From IMG/VR virus record IMGVR_UViG_3300020391_000003, positions 1 through 64,000 of that record: a DNA stretch of 64,000 nucleotides. One strand, 5' to 3'. Origin of the DNA: a virus. Positions 62,601 through 64,000 of the stretch are shown here, in pieces; positions within the stretch are counted from its first letter, which is position 1; each line of letters opens with the position of its first letter. The translations under genes and the position numbers were made by a program. The notes under the pieces were generated by a model. It did not search any database, was not told the origin of the DNA, and saw nothing but the letters and a program-made list of their open reading frames with translations.

Positions 62601-63769
62601 ACACACGGCTCACTGGCACAGGAAATTTAATTCTCGAGCAGGGCAACCTTGTCATCAAATCGAGTAGTCACGACGGAACTTTAAGCACTGCAACTCTTAC
62701 AGCAGATAGAACATATACTCTGCCAAATAAAAGCGGTACGGTTGCGATGATCAGCGATATTTCGAACTCACCTTCTCAAACAGACAACAATTTTACAAAC
62801 GCTCTAAAAAGCAAACTGGATGGTATAGCTGCAGGCGCAACAAACGTCACTAACAACAATCAGCTTGCAAATGGCGCGGGATACTTAACTGCCCATCCAA
62901 GTATTTCTGCAGCTAGCTCTTCAAATAATAGTGGCCGAACATATATTCAAGACATCACCGTAGACTCTAATGGTCATGTAACTGGAATTCAAACTGCAAC
63001 AGAAACAGTAGTCAACACCAACACACAACGCACTGACGCAGAAATAAGAACCGCAGTAGGAGGATCATTTCCAAGTTTTACTGCTGCTCAAAATGGTAAA
63101 GTTTTAAAAGTTAACGCTAGCGGAAATTTAGAATGGGACACCGATAATGCTGGAGCAGGATCAACAAGTCCTGGCGGCTCAGATCATCAAGTACAATTCA
63201 ACAACAATGGATCATTTGGGGGTTCTGCTAATTTAAGATTTGATGGAAATAATTTAGTCTGCGCAAATGCATTAATTGCTCAAGCAAATATCGAAGTTGG
63301 TCCAGGCACAGCAGGATTTGCATTTATTGATTTTAAAAACAATAATTCGCAAGATTCCGACATACGTATATCCCAAGGAGTTGGTTCTGGTCAAGCCGAG
63401 CATGATTTATATATAGCCAAAGGACCAAGTTCTTCTCAAGCTACCAATTTACATGTTGAAGGAGACGTTCTTGCATTCTCTGCATCAGACAAAAGATTAA
63501 AAAATAATATTTCAAATATTTCTTCTCCAATTGAAAAAATCAAACAAATAAATGGAGTAAATTTTGAATGGTCAGACAAGCAATCAACTTATAGCGGAAA
63601 AGACGTTGGAGTTATTGCTCAAGAAGTAGAAAAAGTACTACCTGAAGTAGTCACCGAAAGAGAAGATGGTCATCTTGCAGTAAAATATGAAAAAATTATA
63701 CCACTACTTATAGAAGCAATAAAAGATCAACAAAAAGAGATTGAAGAATTAAAGTCAAAATTGTCTTGA
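56624..63769 (+). CDS. Giant 2381-residue tail fibre with S74 chaperone
   Basis: N-terminal ~120 residues contain repeated NITGDLFVG and TTTTLDTVNVTVDDHNIELG elements, as in marine myovirus fibres. The body is at least ten beta-helical segments capped by G-N-V-G-I-G-T-T-S-P motifs, with long duplicated blocks (VNGDTVTLNTTNLEVEDKLV occurs twice). Residues ~2195-2287 match the 17205-18104 fibre (NIEVGPGTAGFAFIDFKNN). The C-terminus is an S74 chaperone with SDKRLK (Ser2288, Lys2293) and VIAQEVEKVLPEVV, then a coiled coil. It should self-cleave after trimer folding. Probably a long side or central fibre for receptor contact. Confidence 0.85.
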   Translation: MISKHIFTSDVISGKQLYIDELHSTGDSIVASTDFNIENNLKVGEDLSIGGNSVLSGNANITGDLFVGQHFTVKGITTTLDTVNVTGDANITGDLFVGRNLTVKGTTTTLDTVNVTVDDHNIELGSVDNPTNITAEGGGITLKGDEDKTFNWQANYNGSWLSSENLGVADGKYVFTDKVRARDGAGLFLEDDGGNGIFIKNGGNVGIGSADFPGSVQGNLHVNDSSSDSRIYITSSNDSAASLLFGNQSRSFKAGVIYDNSTDSLNFWGNKDGAEQTAKRVTIDSVGKVGIGTTAPKAKLQVNGDILFGDGAAQNDIGAASGTGFATGGDWHIGLSSHGGSVVDANGATADGFAGLKINSYMDTDNSGTIDADESGDKYSQDLEFYTHHFGEPTQPMSMVIKNNGNVGIGVDLESSLQRAVARYKLHVAGDGYFAGNSISNVAPAVGVYLGKSESNSDHHVSIISSDNQNGYIDFSNTTRDAIGRILYANSNSSGVGSGQGMYFYTDYANNIDNPDVFIGPDGKVGIGTSSPSEDLTIAGTKQGLEIRDATIDFAILNSNGDSKKAQIKAVNVSNKGDASDTSSELIFSTTATHNFAERMRIDHAGNVGIGTTSPDHKLHIAGGTPSMKLEGSQPRIWLRETDQTDLNTLIRNNGGIFEIDTVSDADAYIQNRFSINHGNGNVRINDLLGIGKDPDGYHLDVAAPGAGAMGFRVQTNSTSSNAIVHIGSGGSSDIKFKVDGEGSVTTAKDVTIGGDLTVNGTTTTVNSTTVTVDDKNIELGSVASPTNTTADGGGITLKGATDKEFKWTNASNSWNSSENLGIADGKYVFTDKVRARDGAGLFLEDDGGNGIFVQDGGNVGIGTTSPSTALDIVGDITVGSRSFVTNDASVQARSSQGVSDGGNSVRGSNLILKAGIGTGSADNGYIEFHTEDSTTIHGNGLPHGSGSAKMRIDSAGRVGIGTTSPNNQLTIGTDNNTSSSIGFRTTQFAGIAEIVAEHVDGTSADGRLHFKTRKTGDAHTRLTINEDGNVGIGTSPSTDRPFIYSKTHGDHSSAMYFDFHYGNQAPGYTASGLTIANLAGPADGDGTSDQLKATSFLNLAVRSPNLNNNQHGTVGYMALSTPLDDDGTSDGVYGTGQIDFYIRNDSAAYAFPNSPRVPSANWMSSLMTIKSDGNVAIGAARPNSATTVNNVLQAHGGMTIATNEDNDTPELTLKRTASTSSSGTDDIVDIRVGDSSLNFVINNDSDGDAGTFSFNKMGGGAQIPADVILGSVHLENRLRHNGDTDTYLEFHNQDEFRVVTGGSERLEVTNTAIALKRDTAITGGLTISGDLTVNGDTVTLNTTNLEVEDKLVTVAKNATNAVTANNCGLDFGGQYKLTFRDESTNKLVIEDTADDVGSLEIQGTGGAQLILQDTNSTNTTNQSGILAWKTANDTVTAEVGFRTNSDSDFTIRNGSGDIVLNGQDTRLTGTGNLLIENSNKILLGNTIGNSNTSAADAYISIFDIGANDNVKLIGFGEGNAGSNFWFGSGFEPANENNYISLSTSTVENAMSWKMDGKVGIGTDSPTSIFHVKSSLDGPIFDSGGTDNANHALLVRDSSANQLLRVENNGNVGIGTTNPVDKLHIQGDSSTVYDDTSSAGQRTNSNLVIENKNTAANTFASLDFATNNNRVLNRIIGGHKDLTTEGFLAFVTENNSSTSEKMRIDSSGNVGIGTTSPDANLHVSGASKLDGGVVITSTANQATPQLTLRRHTDTNESGTDDIVDITVGDSHMVFTINNDSDGDVGTYEFRKTAAGAAILAAVNCGTITTNGIIRKDDDTNTYLQFHEADQFRVVTGGAERLEVTNQHTKATGNLIVEGDLTVNGDTVTLNTTNLEVEDKLVTVAKNATNAVTANNCGLDFGGQYKLTFRDESTNKLVIEDTADNTASLEIQGFGGSQLILQDTNSTNTTNQSGVVAWKLGNDTVTAEVGFRNNEDSDFTIRNGSGDVVLLGQDTRLTGTGNLILEQGNLVIKSSSHDGTLSTATLTADRTYTLPNKSGTVAMISDISNSPSQTDNNFTNALKSKLDGIAAGATNVTNNNQLANGAGYLTAHPSISAASSSNNSGRTYIQDITVDSNGHVTGIQTATETVVNTNTQRTDAEIRTAVGGSFPSFTAAQNGKVLKVNASGNLEWDTDNAGAGSTSPGGSDHQVQFNNNGSFGGSANLRFDGNNLVCANALIAQANIEVGPGTAGFAFIDFKNNNSQDSDIRISQGVGSGQAEHDLYIAKGPSSSQATNLHVEGDVLAFSASDKRLKNNISNISSPIEKIKQINGVNFEWSDKQSTYSGKDVGVIAQEVEKVLPEVVTEREDGHLAVKYEKIIPLLIEAIKDQQKEIEELKSKLS
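60620..60808 (+). repeat. 189-bp perfect direct repeat, copy 1
   Basis: From acagtaaatggagatacggt to gaagatacagccgac, identical base for base to 62204-62392; flanks are related but diverged. It lies within the giant fibre gene and includes synonymous positions, so identity is not protein-level selection alone. Confidence 0.92.
62204..62392 (+). repeat. 189-bp perfect direct repeat, copy 2
   Basis: Second copy of the 60620-60808 repeat, 1584 bp downstream in the same frame. Immediately before and after, the sequences differ (ctc/ctt upstream; gatgtc/aacacc downstream). Confidence 0.92.
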
Positions 63770-63794
63770 CTATAAAATAAAATGCTGCTATAAT
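63766..63794 (+). promoter_or_regulatory. Sigma70 promoter placed for a leaderless mRNA
   Basis: TTGACT (63766-63771), 17-nt spacer, TATAAT (63789-63794), 6-nt discriminator AGTAGC, then ATG at 63801. The same spacing as the promoter at 5187-5215. The -35 overlaps the stop codon of the fibre gene. Confidence 0.82.
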
Positions 63795-63800
63795 AGTAGC

Positions 63801-64000
63801 ATGGTAAAAATAGAAGGTAAAAATCTATTGTTCAAAACCAAATGCTATTTGGTTGGACATATGCAGTATGTCAGCGGCAGAAACTGGAGAGAAGAAGTCT
63901 CTGAAAAGCTGACCCCATTAAGTATTACTTGTTTTGATCCTTACAAAAAGCCATTTATGAAAGATGTAGAAGAAGATGAAGCCTCGCGTCAGGAAATGGA
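63801..64000 (+). CDS. Nucleoside 2-deoxyribosyltransferase-like protein (C-terminus off the right edge)
   Basis: 66 codons are visible, open to the window end. MVKIEGKNLLFKTKCYLVGH, then MQYVSGRNWREEV and CFDPYKKPF, match phage members of the nucleoside deoxyribosyltransferase-like superfamily (YLxGP/H...W+xEV...FDPY). These proteins act on nucleotides or deoxyribonucleosides in salvage or base modification; exact chemistry is unknown. It is transcribed from its own sigma70-like promoter, so it is likely early and begins a non-structural region to the right. Confidence 0.7.
   Translation, partial: MVKIEGKNLLFKTKCYLVGHMQYVSGRNWREEVSEKLTPLSITCFDPYKKPFMKDVEEDEASRQEM

Noticed and set aside
1-64000. 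tRNA genes, integrase/attachment site, insertion sequences, toxin-antitoxin or anti-CRISPR genes
   Set aside because: Non-coding gaps total only a few hundred bases and none contains a cloverleaf. No transposase, recombinase or recognisable defence gene was seen.

Overview
The window is a contiguous piece of an AT-rich (about two-thirds A+T by eye), densely packed genome of a large tailed bacteriophage with a long flexible (siphovirus-like, lambda-type) tail. The evidence is a syntenic lambda-like tail block: tail assembly proteins, tape measure, M-, L-, K-like proteins, an I-J fusion and a giant fibre. There are also two S74-chaperone fibres, a small sigma factor, two ssDNA-binding proteins, a dNMP kinase and a nucleoside deoxyribosyltransferase-like gene. 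No terminase, portal, capsid, polymerase, integrase or tRNA gene is present, so head and replication modules lie outside. Fibre motifs (VGIGTTSP, VTVDDKNIELG) and the tape-measure motif G-x-I-P-N-F are, from memory, typical of marine phages. Near-consensus TTGACA-N17-TATAAT promoters argue against a Bacteroidota host. Tryptophan-rich tail modules recall surface proteins of marine Verrucomicrobiota, but the host cannot be fixed from this sequence.

Layout. (1) 1-5180, minus strand: a transcription unit that starts at a strong sigma70-type promoter next to 5180. It runs through a small unknown protein, dNMP kinase, sigma factor, SSB, a glycosyltransferase and an FmdB-like protein into two repeat-rich fibre-like proteins. 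(2) 5337-12612, plus strand: a DNA-binding winged-helix protein, then eight translationally coupled glycan genes (glycosyltransferases, a HAD-nucleotidyltransferase fusion, a GDPD-like protein, a WavE-like protein). (3) 12662-17218, plus: a PC4-like ssDNA-binding protein, two sugar-transferase genes that split a GT9 enzyme between them, and a possible recombination annealing protein. (4) 17205-48353, minus: the tail block, from an S74 fibre through a 3308-residue fibre, I-J fusion, K, L, duplicated-M protein, two tube-fold proteins and a 2202-residue tape measure to two tail-assembly proteins. (5) 48410-51771, plus: neck proteins and the main tail-tube protein, closed by a bidirectional terminator shared with a second, convergent tube paralogue (51823-52986, minus). 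(6) 53036-63769, plus: three fibre proteins. (7) 63801-end, plus: the start of a deoxyribosyltransferase-like gene.

Regulation is the most striking part. All seven gene starts that border real non-coding gaps in the structural region, terminator and one weak case aside, carry a 9-base element GTGTAWnnn, while non-structural units carry classical -35/-10 promoters. In both classes several -10 elements stand 5-8 nt from the start codon, so the mRNAs would be leaderless. A simple model is that the host sigma70 transcribes the early unit, the phage sigma factor encoded in it then recognises GTGTAWnnn, and the late structural units are switched on in both directions.

Other features worth attention: a PD-(D/E)XK-like motif set and repeated GxIPNF motifs inside the tape measure; a recurring YVTxNxDLL/EFGExH module plus tryptophan-rich cassette in adjacent tail proteins; four tube-fold paralogues; and a 189-bp perfect repeat in the largest plus-strand fibre. 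All family assignments are by motif recognition; no database search was run.
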